Below are positions 1 to 8,073 of a DNA stretch of 16,533 nucleotides, one piece after another. Position numbers and translations under genes: made by a program. The notes beneath the pieces are model-generated. The model had not been told where the DNA came from, made no database searches, and saw only the letters and a program-made list of their open reading frames with translations. Position 1 is the stretch's first letter, and each line of letters begins with the position of its first letter. The stretch covers positions 1 to 16,533 of the forward strand of contig JAIVGT010000001.1 in assembly GCA_020201485.1 (NCBI GenBank), in the 5' to 3' direction. This DNA is from Halobacteriales archaeon (GTDB taxonomy: Archaea; Thermoplasmatota; SW-10-69-26; JACQPN01; JAIVGT01).

Positions 1-348
1 GAGCACGGCGGCCTCGCCGTGCTTCAGGTCGAGGATGGCGTAGTTGTTCCCATCGCCCAGCTCCATCTCCCCGGGCAGCGTATCGCGCACCTCGAGCAGG
101 CTCTTGCCGTGCCGCTTCACCAGCTCCAGGCGCAGCTCGACGGGGATGGCGTCGCCTTCCTGCACCGTCTCCGCCTTCACCGTGCGCCGCACCGTGACCT
201 CGGCCCCGCGCAGCGTGAGCCAGCCGAGCACGACCATGCCCAGGCCGAGCAGGCCGGCCGCGACCCAGAGCGGGTTGTCCAGGGCCAGGCCGCCGAGCAC
301 GCCGAGCATGCCGAGGAGGCCGACGAGCCGGCCCTTCGTCGTCAGCAT
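1..348 (-). CDS. DUF58 family membrane protein, N-terminal part (3' truncated by window edge)
   Basis: Translation from the ATG at 348 stays open to base 1 and gives the first 116 residues. It begins MLTTKGRLVG and has two hydrophobic segments at about residues 7-23 and 27-44, a helical hairpin. A soluble part follows, starting GAEVTVRRTVKAETVQEGD and running through LRLELVKRHGKSLLEVRDTLP. This is the usual start of DUF58 proteins: two helices, then a beta domain with an 'R.v....v.eGd.v.v.l.l' stretch and a 'D.lP' motif. The VWA-like domain that would follow lies outside the window. DUF58 proteins typically act with a MoxR AAA+ ATPase at the membrane; their substrate is usually unknown. The start overlaps the DUF4350 stop by one base (TGATG), and a GGGAGG site lies 9 bases upstream, so the start is well supported. 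Family assignment from a partial sequence is likely but not certain. Confidence 0.8.
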   Translation of the reverse strand, partial: MLTTKGRLVGLLGMLGVLGGLALDNPLWVAAGLLGLGMVVLGWLTLRGAEVTVRRTVKAETVQEGDAIPVELRLELVKRHGKSLLEVRDTLPGEMELGDGNNYAILDLKHGEAAVL

Positions 349-1580
349 CAGCGCGCGCCTCCCGATCCCTTCCGCGCCAGGAGCTGGACCTTGCGCAGCA
401 GCTCCAACGCCTCCGCCTTCGTGCTCTCGCCCAGGAGCAGCGCCTTGACCGCCGGGTCGGGCACGTGGACCGCAAGCTGCTGGGGCGTGGCCTGCTCCAC
501 CTGCTCCGGGGCCCAGCCGCTGCGCTGCTCCGCCACGCGCCGGGCGAGGCGGCGCAGGCGCTGCCCGGTGCGCTCCGGGCTGTCGAGGTGGGCAGGAAGG
601 TCGAGGGTGCTTGCGTGGGCGCTGATGTCCTCGGTGCGCGGGCTGACGGCGAACGCGGCCGCGGCGAGGAGCGCGGCGGCGAGCACGGCGGCGATGCTGA
701 TGCCGAGCTCGCTCGTGAGCTGCACCTCGCCGGCGAGGAGCGCGGCCAGGGGCGCGCCGGCCTCCTGCCCGTGCCGCGACTCGTCCACGAACACCGTGCC
801 CCCGTCCGGGAGCAGGGACTTGAACAACGCCTGGACGAAGGGCCCGTTGTCCGGGGCGAGGTCGTTCGCAAGCATGCCCGGGTCGCTGGCAAACAGGGCT
901 TGCCCCGGCCCGCTGCGCACGGCGCCGAGGACGAGGAACGGGCCCTTGATGTCGCCCGTGTCCTCCTGGCCGTCGAGGTTCTCGTCGATGTAGCTGTCGG
1001 AGCCGCTCACGGCCAGGGGCGTGACGTTCGCGCCGGGCGCGCTGCCCAGGCTCGCCGGCACGTTCATGGTGAAGGTGAAGTTCTCCGCGCCGAGCGTGGC
1101 GTTGACGCGCACCAGGCTGACGTTGCGGTCGTAGTTCGCGTCGCGGAGCTGCCGCTTGTCGAAGGTCACGCCGAAGGCCGCGCCGACCTGGTCGCCGAAG
1201 CCGAAGTCGTCGGCGACGAGCACCGTGCCCCCGCGGGCGACGAAGCCCTGGATGGCCTGGACCTCGCCTTCGCTGTAGGCGCGCTCCACGCCAGCGACGA
1301 GCAGCACGCTCCGGCCCGGCTCCTCCGCGGCGTCGATGGCGTGCGGCCCCGTGCCCAGGCTCTGCACGCCGATGCCCTGCACCTGCAAGCCTTGCGCCAG
1401 GATGCTCACGCCGCGCGCGCCCTCGTCGTACGCGCTGTTGCGCGGCGCGCCCCCCATGCCGGCCGCGGTCAGGGCCCAAAGCACGATGACGGCGGCGAGC
1501 ACGGCGCCCAGGGCGGGCTTGGCCAGCCGGCGCGCGCTCGGCCGGCGCGGCGCGGGCGGGGCGGGCGCGGCCTCAGCCAT
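348..1580 (-). CDS. DUF4350 domain-containing membrane protein
   Basis: This 410-residue protein has a basic N-terminus (PRRPSARRLAK) followed by a membrane helix at about 22-42. An external domain spans about 43-292, a second helix about 293-312 (ISIAAVLAAALLAAAAFAV), and a charged cytoplasmic tail about 313-410. The external part has the DUF4350 hallmarks: N48-SAYDEGARGVSILAQGL near its start, a 'SVLLVAG...YSEGEVQAIQGFVARGGTVLVADDF' region at 91-125 typical of the GATase-like fold, and VFVDESRHG at 263-271 matching the family's D-E-x-x-H segment. DUF4350 proteins have no settled biochemical role, but they habitually sit with DUF4129, DUF58 and MoxR genes, exactly as here. The start at 1580 overlaps the upstream stop in an 8-base ATGGCTGA, pointing to translational coupling. 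No cysteine is visible, unlike the neighbouring giant proteins. Family call is confident; function is not known. Confidence 0.88.
   Translation of the reverse strand: MAEAAPAPPAPRRPSARRLAKPALGAVLAAVIVLWALTAAGMGGAPRNSAYDEGARGVSILAQGLQVQGIGVQSLGTGPHAIDAAEEPGRSVLLVAGVERAYSEGEVQAIQGFVARGGTVLVADDFGFGDQVGAAFGVTFDKRQLRDANYDRNVSLVRVNATLGAENFTFTMNVPASLGSAPGANVTPLAVSGSDSYIDENLDGQEDTGDIKGPFLVLGAVRSGPGQALFASDPGMLANDLAPDNGPFVQALFKSLLPDGGTVFVDESRHGQEAGAPLAALLAGEVQLTSELGISIAAVLAAALLAAAAFAVSPRTEDISAHASTLDLPAHLDSPERTGQRLRRLARRVAEQRSGWAPEQVEQATPQQLAVHVPDPAVKALLLGESTKAEALELLRKVQLLARKGSGGAR
358..363 (-). promoter_or_regulatory. Ribosome binding site GGGAGG for the DUF58 gene
   Basis: GGGAGG is 9 bases upstream of the ATG at 348, within the last codons of the DUF4350 gene, and supports the start that overlaps the stop as TGATG. 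Confidence 0.7.
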
Positions 1581-4500
1581 CGGTCACCCCGGTGGCTGGC
1601 GGCTGGCCGGGCTTGCTCGCGAGGCGCGCCTCGCGGAGCTGCCGCTCGATGTCGCGCAGGGCCTGGAGCGCCTGGTCGCGCTGCAGCGGGCCGATGGGGT
1701 GGGGCGAGTAGCGCGCCTCCTCGAACACGGCGACGAGGCGCTCCAGGGGCTGGCGGCTCACGGGCAGGGTGCGCGCCATGGCCTCGAGCAGCTCGCGCGG
1801 CGTGAACGCGTCCTTCACGAGGAAGCCGTGCTCCGCCATGTGCTCGGTGAGGCGGCGGAAGCACCACAGGATGCTCGCCTGGTACTCCGTGCTGGCGAAG
1901 AGCATGCGCTGCGCCTCGGCGATGATGCGCTCCGCCTCGCTCACCTGCACGCGGCGCAGCCGGCGCGCGCCGAGCACGGCGGCCGCGGCGATGACGGCGA
2001 CGAGGAGCAGCGCCACGCCGAGCGCGCCCAGGCCAGTCTCGAGCAGGGGCACGCGGCTCTGGATGCTCACCCCGCGCTCGCTCGGGGCGAAGCCGCTGCC
2101 GCCGGGGAAGCGCACGCTCACGCTGCCCTGGCCCGGGCCCTGCATGCGCCCGGTGAAGTTCACCTGGCCGCCGGCGTCCGTGCGCAGCGTGAGGGGGAAG
2201 TCGTAGCCGGTGAAGTTGACCACGACCGGCTGGTCGGCCAGGGGCCGGCCTCCGTCGTCGCGCACGAGGATGAGCCCGGTGAAGACCTGGCCCTTGTCCA
2301 CGGCATCGGGCAGCGTGAGCTCGACGCGCGTGCCCACGGTGAGCGCGACCTGCGCCGTGTCGAAGCTGCCGATGTAGCCGTCGTCCCCCTCGAAGCTGGC
2401 CTCGACCGTGACGTTGCCCGGGGCGAGGAAGCCCGGCGGCCGGCCGATGAGGCGGACCTGGCCGGAGGTGTCCGTCACGCCCTGCCCGACCTGCGTGCCG
2501 GCGATGAGGAGCTGCACCTGCCGGTTCGCCAGGGGTTTGCCGTCCGTGCCGGCGAGCAGGGCGAGCACGGCGCCCGGCTCGCTCCGCACGAGCGGCTCGG
2601 CGCGCGCGATGCTCGTCACGCTCGGGGCGAGGATGCGGTAGGGCGCGCGGGCCTCGGCGCTCGCCAGCGTCCCGGAGCCGCCGTAGCGGACGACGAGGGC
2701 GTGCGTGCCGGGCACGGCACCCTCGGGCAGCGGCACCTCGGTGTCGAAGCTGCCCTGCAGGTCGGTGACGGCGAAGCCGAGCGTGGCGTTCTCGAGGAGG
2801 AGCTGGAGCTTGGCCCCGGGCACGGGCTGGCCGCGGTCGTCGCGCAGCGTGCCGTTCACCGGCAGGGCCCCCAGGCTCACCGTGCGGCCGCGCACGTCGA
2901 GCGTCGTGCCGGCCACGACCTGGAGCACGGCGGTGGCATCGGTCGCCGGCCCGAGCAGGCCCTCCTTCCCCCCGGGATAGCTGGCGCGCACGACCACGCC
3001 GCCCAACGACGCGTCCGTGGGCACGCTCACATCCGCGGTGAATCGCCCGTCCGCTCCGGTCGTGACGAGGAGCAGCGCGCCACCGAAGGTGACGTTCACC
3101 GTCTCGCCCGCCACGCCCTGGCCGCGCTCGTCGGTGAGGTTCCCGAGGATGGTCCCGGCGCGGCCCCGCACCAGCTCCCCGCCCGCGATGCCGAGCTGGG
3201 TGCGCGAGGTGAGCAGGACCTGGGACGTGGCCTGGCTCCCGCGGTAGAGCGGGCTGCCGAAGAAGTCGGCCTTGACCGCGAACGGCCCGGCGCCGGGCAA
3301 GAGATCCTTGGGCACGCTCAGGCTGAACTCGGCCCCGGTCACGTTCGCGAAGCCAACGAGGACGGGTGTGCTCACGCGCACCGTGGTGTTGCCCTCCTGC
3401 GTCGGGTCGTCGACCGGGTTGCCGGCGAGGTCGAGCAGCTTCCCGCTGACCACGAGGTCGTGGCCGAGGGGGGCGGTCTGCTGGGGCAGGGTGATGACCG
3501 TCTTCTGGAGCACGGTGACGAAGCCGGCGTCGGCCTCGCTCGCGTCGTACGCGTCCGCGCCCAGGAACTTCACCTTCACGGCCTGCGTGCCCACGCCCAC
3601 ATCGGTGGGCAGCGTGCCGACGATGGCGAACGCGCCGTCCGCGCTCACGTTGCCCGGGAAGCTCGTGCCCTGGAGCACGCCGGCGACCGGGCTGCCCGCG
3701 GGCACGGCGTCGCCGTGGAAGTCCACGACGCGCCCGCTCACGTGCATGGGCTCGCCCGCGGTCACCGTGGCGTTCACGTCGGTCACGTGGCCGGTCACGT
3801 TCGTCGGGTAGCGCACCTGCACCGTGCCCGTGAACGAGGCGCCGTTGACCAGGCCGTTGCTGCCGTCGTACACCACCTGCAGGTTGTGCGCGCCGAGCGT
3901 CGTGCCCACGTCCACCGGCAGGTCGAGGTCGAAGCCGCCGTCGTGCACGACGACCTCGGGAGCCGATTGGTAGGGCGTGGGGTTGAGCCACGTCACGCGC
4001 AGCACGCCGCCCTGGAGGTAGCGCGCCGGGAGCGGGTCGCCCAGGCTGTCCTGGGCCAGGCCCGTGGCCTGCAGGTCCTGGCCCGCGGTCACGTTCGACG
4101 CGCCCGGCACGCCGATCTGCGAGCCGCTCTGGAGCGTGAGCAGGGGCAACGTGAAGTTCCCGTTCGAGGCGTCGCTCGTCACGCTCGACCCGAGCACGCC
4201 GCGCGCCGCGAACGAGCCGCCGCCGGGCTTCGTCGCGGCGAACGCGTAGCTCCGCCCGTCCGGCGCCGTCTGGCGGCTGATGGCGAGGACGGTGAGCCGG
4301 TAGCCGGCGTCGGGGGTGAGCTTGCTCGTGTCCGGGCTCCAGCTCACCTCGCTCCCCGCGCCGCGCCGCGCGCCGAAGAGCACGGCGTCCTGGGGCAGGG
4401 TGGCGTTGCGCGCCCGGCTGGCCGCGGCGTGGATGGAGAAGGTCCCGTCGCTGGCCGTCTGCGCCACGCCCAGCACGTCCGCCTGCTCGCCGCTCCGGCC

Positions 4501-7500
4501 GGCGCTGCCCTGGGGCACGAGGTTCAGCAGCACGACCGCGCCGGGCACGGCTTGCGCCCCGCTGCCGTCCACCTGGAGCTTGCCGCGCACGGTGAAGTTC
4601 GCGCCCTTGAGGATGGTGCTCCCGCGCTGCGCCGCCGGGAGGCGCCCGTCGGGGTCGAGGTCCGCGCTCAGGCCCACGAGGCGCGTCGGGGCGTAGTTCA
4701 GCCGGTCGGGCACGCCGCTGCCCGTGCTGTCCACGTTCACCGTGCCCCGCCGCGCGTCGTGGAACACCCAGCCGTCCACGAAGCGGTGGTACGCCAGGCA
4801 GTCGGTGAGGGGCGGGGGGCTGGTGTTGTTGTGGTCGGCGAGCGGGCTGGGGTCCTCGCCGGTGAAGTCGTTGAGCCCGTCGTTGTCGAGGTCCACGTCC
4901 GCGCCGAGCACGCCGCCCGTGCGGTCGAAGGTCCCGTCGAGCACGCCATCGCCGTCCGTGTCCGTGGAGCGCGGGTCGTTGCCCAGCCACCACGGCCCGC
5001 ACACCGCCACGTCCCAGCCGCGCGGCATGCCCGTGGCGTACTCGGCGGTGGTGTTGAGCGCATCGGTGCACACCGGCGGGCAGCCCGGGCCCGACCCGTC
5101 ACCGATGCTGCCGGCGTCGAGCGGGTCGCGCGCGCCCTCGATGCCGTGCTTGTCCACCCAGTAAGATTCCCAGCCGTCGGGCAGGCCGTCCCCGTCGGAG
5201 TCGAGCAGGGTCGGGGTGGTGCCGAACATGTCCTCGCCGAGAAAGAGGACGCCGCGGGAGGTGACGTTCGCGGCGATGCCGGCGTCCACGAAGCGCTGGC
5301 TGAGCTGCGCCGCGCTCAGCGTGCACCCCTGGCGCGTGGTCACGTCGCGCGCCAGGACCACGCCGCTCTGCACCGTCTCGTAGAACGCCACGCCCGGCCC
5401 GTCGAGCAGCCCGTCGCGGTCGGAGTCCGGATCGGCGAGGCTCGTGCCCCGCGCCTGCTCGTCCTTGTTCAGCACGCCGTCGCAGTCCGTGTCGCCGTTC
5501 GGCGCGTCGTCCGGCGGATAGGCGGGGTTCGGGTCCTTGCCGTCGGTCAAGCCGCCGGCGTCGCTGTCCTGCACCGTGGGCTCGCTGCCCTTCGTGAACT
5601 CGTCGAGGTTGGGCAGGCCGTCGTTGTCCAGGTCGCCCCGGGCATCGCCCGCCTCCAGCGGGTCGAGCGTGTACGCAGCTTCCCAGGCATCGGGCAGGCC
5701 GTCGCCGTCCGTGTCCTGCAGGCTCGGGTCGAGGTCCTTCGTGAACTCCTGGAGGAAGGTCAGGTTCCACAGGCCGTGGATGCGGACCACGCCCGGGTAG
5801 ATGTCGCAGTCCGGGTCCGCCGGCCCCGTGTTCGGGCAGTCGGCGAAGCGCTCGCTCCGATTGCCGTCGAGCAGGCCCCGCGCCTGGTTGCTGTCACTCA
5901 CCGCGACGAAGCGCGCGAAGGGCACGCTCTTCCCCGTCTCGTTGCCGTCGCTCACGCCGTCCTTGTCCGCGTCCGGGCTGCTCGGGTCGAGGTCCACCTC
6001 GACCTCCGCCTTGTCGCTGCGCCCGATGCCACCGCACAGCTTCTTCGGCACGGTGGCGGTGATGCAGGTGAAGTACGCCTCCCAGCCGTCGGCCAGGCCG
6101 TCGGCATCGGTGTCGGCGACGTTCGGGCTCGTGCCGGCGAGGAACTCCTGGTAGTTCGTGAAGCCGAAGGCGACGCGGATGGCGTAGGCGCTGGCGTTGT
6201 AATGCACGCCGTCGCGGTCCAGGTCGCGGTCGGCATCGGTCCTGCCGTCGCGCAGGCGCAGGCTGTCCTTGCTGCTGGCGTTGAGGTTCCAGTCGCCCAG
6301 GCCGAAGTCGTAGTCGCCGAACTGGTCCTCCCAGGCGTCGGGCAGCTTGTCCGCGTCGCTGTCGCCGAGCGCCGGGTCGGTGCTGGGCAGGGGACGCTCG
6401 ATGCGCGAGTCCGCGCTCGTCGCCTTCGTGTCCGGCTCCAGCTCCCGGCCGTCGTCGAGCGTGTCGCCATCGCTGTCGCGGTCGAGGAGGTTGGGCTTGC
6501 CGTCGGCGTCCAGGTCGCCGCACGGTGCCATGGCGCTCAGCGCCTGCTCCCGGCCCACGCCGCTCCCGGCGCGGTTCCCCATCTCCTTCGCCAGCTCCTC
6601 GAGCGCCGCGTCCTGCTGCGCCCCCGTCGCGTCGTGCCGGCCCTGCCAGTACAGGACCTCCGCCCCGTCCAGGATGCCGTCCGCGTCGCTGTCCGGGTTC
6701 GTCGCGTCCAGGCGGCGCGGGTCGCTCGCGCTCGCGCACGGGAAGCTGACCTCCTCGAAGTCGCCCAGGCCGTCGAGGTCCGTGTCCGGGTTGCGCGGGT
6801 CGAGGGCGGGGAAGTTGAACGCGACGCCGTTCCGGAGCGCCTTGCCCTCTTTCTCCTCCAGGTCGCTCAGCCCGTCGCCGTCGGTGTCGGCGCGCCCCGG
6901 GTCGCTCGTGACGTGCGTGGCCTTGCCGGCGATGGTGGCGTCGTAGCCATCGACCTCCTGCTTGTCGCTCAGGGCGTCGCCGTCGCTGTCGGTGAGGAAC
7001 GGGTTGCTGCCGACCTTGCTCTCCTGCAGGTTGCTCAGGCCGTCCGCGTCCGGGTCGGCGTTCGGGCCGAGGCGCGGGTCGCCCGGGCCCGGGTCGAGCG
7101 GGTCGAGGCCATCGCGCACCTCGTACCCATCGGGCATGCCGTCGCCGTCCGTGTCGTTCCCCGCCGGGGTCAAGCCGCGCCCGAAGAGGCCGAGCAATTC
7201 CTTGCCTTGGACGCTGCAGTTGCAGCGCAGCCCCGCCGGCTTCACCACGCGGTCCTCGCTGAAGCGCGATTCCTCGAGCGCGGTAAGGCCATCGTGGTCC
7301 GCGTCCTGGAAGCCGACGCCGGCGTCGTCCAGCGGCAGGTGGAAGGTGACGAGCCAGCCGTCGGCGATGCCGCTGCCGCCCGTGCTGCGCCGCGTCGGGT
7401 CGGTGCGCGTGCTGTTGAACTCCTCCGGGTCGGTGAGCCCGTCGAGGTCGCTGTCGGCGCGGTCGCAGCGCGTGCCGAGCTGCTGCTCCTGCAGGTTGCT

Positions 7501-8073
7501 CAGGCCATCTGCGTCCGGGTCCGCGCCGCTGTCGGGCGTGAACGGGTCGCTGCCGCACGCCACCTCCAGCCCGTCGAGGACGCCGTCGCCGTCGATGTCC
7601 GGGTTGCTCGGGTCGGTGTCCGCGGCCATCTCCGCCGCGTTGCTCAGGCCGTCGTGGTCGCAGTCGCGGTTCGCGTCGGTGACGAGCGGGTCGGGGCAGT
7701 ACGTGCTGCTCAGCACGTCGAGCTTCGCGTGGCGCACCTCCCACAGGTCGGGCATCGCGTCGCCGTCGGTGTCGTTCGCCTTCGGATCCGTTCCCGAGAC
7801 CAGCTCCTCCAGGTCGCTCAGCCCGTCCTTGTCCGTGTCGAGCTGGGCGAGCCGCGTGTCGGGCTGGGCGCTGATGACGTCGATGTCCACGCTCGGCTGG
7901 TTCTGCCCGCTGTTCGGCGCGGCGGTGAGCAGGGCGACGCCGACGACGGCGAGCACGAGCGCGGCCGCGAGCAGGGGGAGCCAGCGCCCCTTCGACCCCG
8001 CGAGGAAGGCGAGCCGGGGCTCGACCCGGGCCCGGAGGCGCGCCAGGCCTTTCCGCAGGCGGGGGTCAGCCAT
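1573..8073 (-). CDS. Giant TSP3-repeat / Ig-like / DUF4129 membrane protein
   Basis: The protein has 2166 residues. A basic N-terminus (RKGLARLRARVEPR) precedes a signal-anchor helix at about 32-53. Residues about 79-1141 hold some 26 calcium-binding thrombospondin type 3 repeats of the DxDxDGxxDxxE form (for example DTDGDGLSDLEE). Residues about 1160-2006 form about eight Ig/transthyretin-like domains of roughly 95 residues, with recurring 'D..G.pv.g..v.....TD..G.f' and 'G....v.v.y.G...y' patterns. A second helix (about 2009-2036) ends in RRLRR, and a cytoplasmic DUF4129 domain occupies about 2044-2146, with FTPRELLEAM, LERLVAVFEEARYSPH and a preceding LTEHMAEHGF. DUF4129 is usually the C-terminal part of TgpA-type transglutaminases or a short two-helix protein; no transglutaminase core is present here, and the ectodomain is exceptional. 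Eighteen cysteines lie only in the TSP3 part. The start is set at the ATG at 8073, not the GTG at 8085, because that GTG lies inside the ribosome binding site. The role is probably a calcium-stiffened surface stalk or sensor linked to the DUF58/MoxR complex; that is inference. Confidence 0.9.
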   Translation of the reverse strand: MADPRLRKGLARLRARVEPRLAFLAGSKGRWLPLLAAALVLAVVGVALLTAAPNSGQNQPSVDIDVISAQPDTRLAQLDTDKDGLSDLEELVSGTDPKANDTDGDAMPDLWEVRHAKLDVLSSTYCPDPLVTDANRDCDHDGLSNAAEMAADTDPSNPDIDGDGVLDGLEVACGSDPFTPDSGADPDADGLSNLQEQQLGTRCDRADSDLDGLTDPEEFNSTRTDPTRRSTGGSGIADGWLVTFHLPLDDAGVGFQDADHDGLTALEESRFSEDRVVKPAGLRCNCSVQGKELLGLFGRGLTPAGNDTDGDGMPDGYEVRDGLDPLDPGPGDPRLGPNADPDADGLSNLQESKVGSNPFLTDSDGDALSDKQEVDGYDATIAGKATHVTSDPGRADTDGDGLSDLEEKEGKALRNGVAFNFPALDPRNPDTDLDGLGDFEEVSFPCASASDPRRLDATNPDSDADGILDGAEVLYWQGRHDATGAQQDAALEELAKEMGNRAGSGVGREQALSAMAPCGDLDADGKPNLLDRDSDGDTLDDGRELEPDTKATSADSRIERPLPSTDPALGDSDADKLPDAWEDQFGDYDFGLGDWNLNASSKDSLRLRDGRTDADRDLDRDGVHYNASAYAIRVAFGFTNYQEFLAGTSPNVADTDADGLADGWEAYFTCITATVPKKLCGGIGRSDKAEVEVDLDPSSPDADKDGVSDGNETGKSVPFARFVAVSDSNQARGLLDGNRSERFADCPNTGPADPDCDIYPGVVRIHGLWNLTFLQEFTKDLDPSLQDTDGDGLPDAWEAAYTLDPLEAGDARGDLDNDGLPNLDEFTKGSEPTVQDSDAGGLTDGKDPNPAYPPDDAPNGDTDCDGVLNKDEQARGTSLADPDSDRDGLLDGPGVAFYETVQSGVVLARDVTTRQGCTLSAAQLSQRFVDAGIAANVTSRGVLFLGEDMFGTTPTLLDSDGDGLPDGWESYWVDKHGIEGARDPLDAGSIGDGSGPGCPPVCTDALNTTAEYATGMPRGWDVAVCGPWWLGNDPRSTDTDGDGVLDGTFDRTGGVLGADVDLDNDGLNDFTGEDPSPLADHNNTSPPPLTDCLAYHRFVDGWVFHDARRGTVNVDSTGSGVPDRLNYAPTRLVGLSADLDPDGRLPAAQRGSTILKGANFTVRGKLQVDGSGAQAVPGAVVLLNLVPQGSAGRSGEQADVLGVAQTASDGTFSIHAAASRARNATLPQDAVLFGARRGAGSEVSWSPDTSKLTPDAGYRLTVLAISRQTAPDGRSYAFAATKPGGGSFAARGVLGSSVTSDASNGNFTLPLLTLQSGSQIGVPGASNVTAGQDLQATGLAQDSLGDPLPARYLQGGVLRVTWLNPTPYQSAPEVVVHDGGFDLDLPVDVGTTLGAHNLQVVYDGSNGLVNGASFTGTVQVRYPTNVTGHVTDVNATVTAGEPMHVSGRVVDFHGDAVPAGSPVAGVLQGTSFPGNVSADGAFAIVGTLPTDVGVGTQAVKVKFLGADAYDASEADAGFVTVLQKTVITLPQQTAPLGHDLVVSGKLLDLAGNPVDDPTQEGNTTVRVSTPVLVGFANVTGAEFSLSVPKDLLPGAGPFAVKADFFGSPLYRGSQATSQVLLTSRTQLGIAGGELVRGRAGTILGNLTDERGQGVAGETVNVTFGGALLLVTTGADGRFTADVSVPTDASLGGVVVRASYPGGKEGLLGPATDATAVLQVVAGTTLDVRGRTVSLGALPVNGTLRDDRGQPVPGAKLQLLLENATLGFAVTDLQGSFDTEVPLPEGAVPGTHALVVRYGGSGTLASAEARAPYRILAPSVTSIARAEPLVRSEPGAVLALLAGTDGKPLANRQVQLLIAGTQVGQGVTDTSGQVRLIGRPPGFLAPGNVTVEASFEGDDGYIGSFDTAQVALTVGTRVELTLPDAVDKGQVFTGLILVRDDGGRPLADQPVVVNFTGYDFPLTLRTDAGGQVNFTGRMQGPGQGSVSVRFPGGSGFAPSERGVSIQSRVPLLETGLGALGVALLLVAVIAAAAVLGARRLRRVQVSEAERIIAEAQRMLFASTEYQASILWCFRRLTEHMAEHGFLVKDAFTPRELLEAMARTLPVSRQPLERLVAVFEEARYSPHPIGPLQRDQALQALRDIERQLREARLASKPGQPPATGVTDG
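1584..1590 (-). promoter_or_regulatory. Weak ribosome binding site GGGGTGA for the DUF4350 gene
   Basis: GGGGTGA lies only 3 bases before the ATG at 1580, closer than usual. With the 8-base ATGGCTGA overlap, initiation here may rely on ribosomes finishing the upstream gene rather than on this site alone. Confidence 0.4.
1636..1944 (-). other. Cytoplasmic DUF4129 domain
   Basis: Residues about 2044-2146 of the giant protein, directly after the second membrane helix and its RRLRR stop-transfer cluster. Family features seen: helical start (SEAERIIAEAQRMLFAS), LTEHMAEHGF, the TPRELLEAM motif, and LERLVAVFEEARYSPHPIG ending in the typical 'aRYs' segment, then ALQALRDIERQL. In TgpA-type proteins this domain closes the protein on the cytoplasmic side. 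Here it is the only part that ties the stalk to the DUF58/MoxR-type genes. Confidence 0.85.
2056..4596 (-). repeat. About eight tandem Ig/transthyretin-like domains
   Basis: Residues about 1160-2006 of the DUF4129 protein. The repeat is best seen in the last six copies, about 95 residues each. Each begins after a TxL-type strand, has a 'G.l.D..G.pv.g..v.v' hairpin, then 'TD..G.f...v.vP....G...v.v.f.G...y.gs'. This is the carboxypeptidase-regulatory/Big_1-like pattern found in bacterial and archaeal surface stalks. There is no cysteine in the whole region, in contrast to the TSP3 part before it. It forms the membrane-proximal half of the ectodomain. Confidence 0.8.
4651..7839 (-). repeat. Array of about 26 thrombospondin type 3 (TSP3_bac-like) calcium-binding repeats
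   Basis: Within the giant DUF4129 protein, acidic motifs recur every 20-60 residues: DTDKDGLSDLEE, DTDGDAMPDLWE, DIDGDGVLDGLE, DSDADGILDGAE, DTDGDGLPDAWE and others. About 26 are canonical and two near the end (around residues 1115 and 1138) are decayed. Links such as SGTDP and AGTSP between motifs match the bacterial/archaeal TSP3 layout. In this family the aspartates and the glycine bind calcium and make a rigid wire-like stalk. On the DNA the array shows as degenerate repeats of a gtcgccgtccgtgtc-like word on the plus strand (for example at about 5700, 7141 and 7759). Several repeats are separated by longer inserts carrying cysteines or a helix. Confidence 0.93.

Noticed and set aside
465..1805. 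A 446-codon plus-strand frame across the DUF4350 gene
   Set aside because: Its Arg/Ala/Gly-rich product is unlike any family, and the opposite strand carries a clear DUF4350 protein.
1469..5071. A 1200-codon minus-strand frame in another register of the DUF4129 gene
   Set aside because: Arg/Gly/Pro-rich nonsense translation; the Ig-like and DUF4129 domains read cleanly in the chosen frame.
4651..7839. The repetitive stretch as a CRISPR or other non-coding repeat array
   Set aside because: The repeats are degenerate, unevenly spaced, in frame, and encode calcium-binding motifs; there are no constant repeats with unique spacers.
4651..7839. The DxDxDG motifs as dockerin domains
   Set aside because: Dockerins have just two such loops with fixed helices; here about 26 motifs with TSP3-type GTDP links form a long array.
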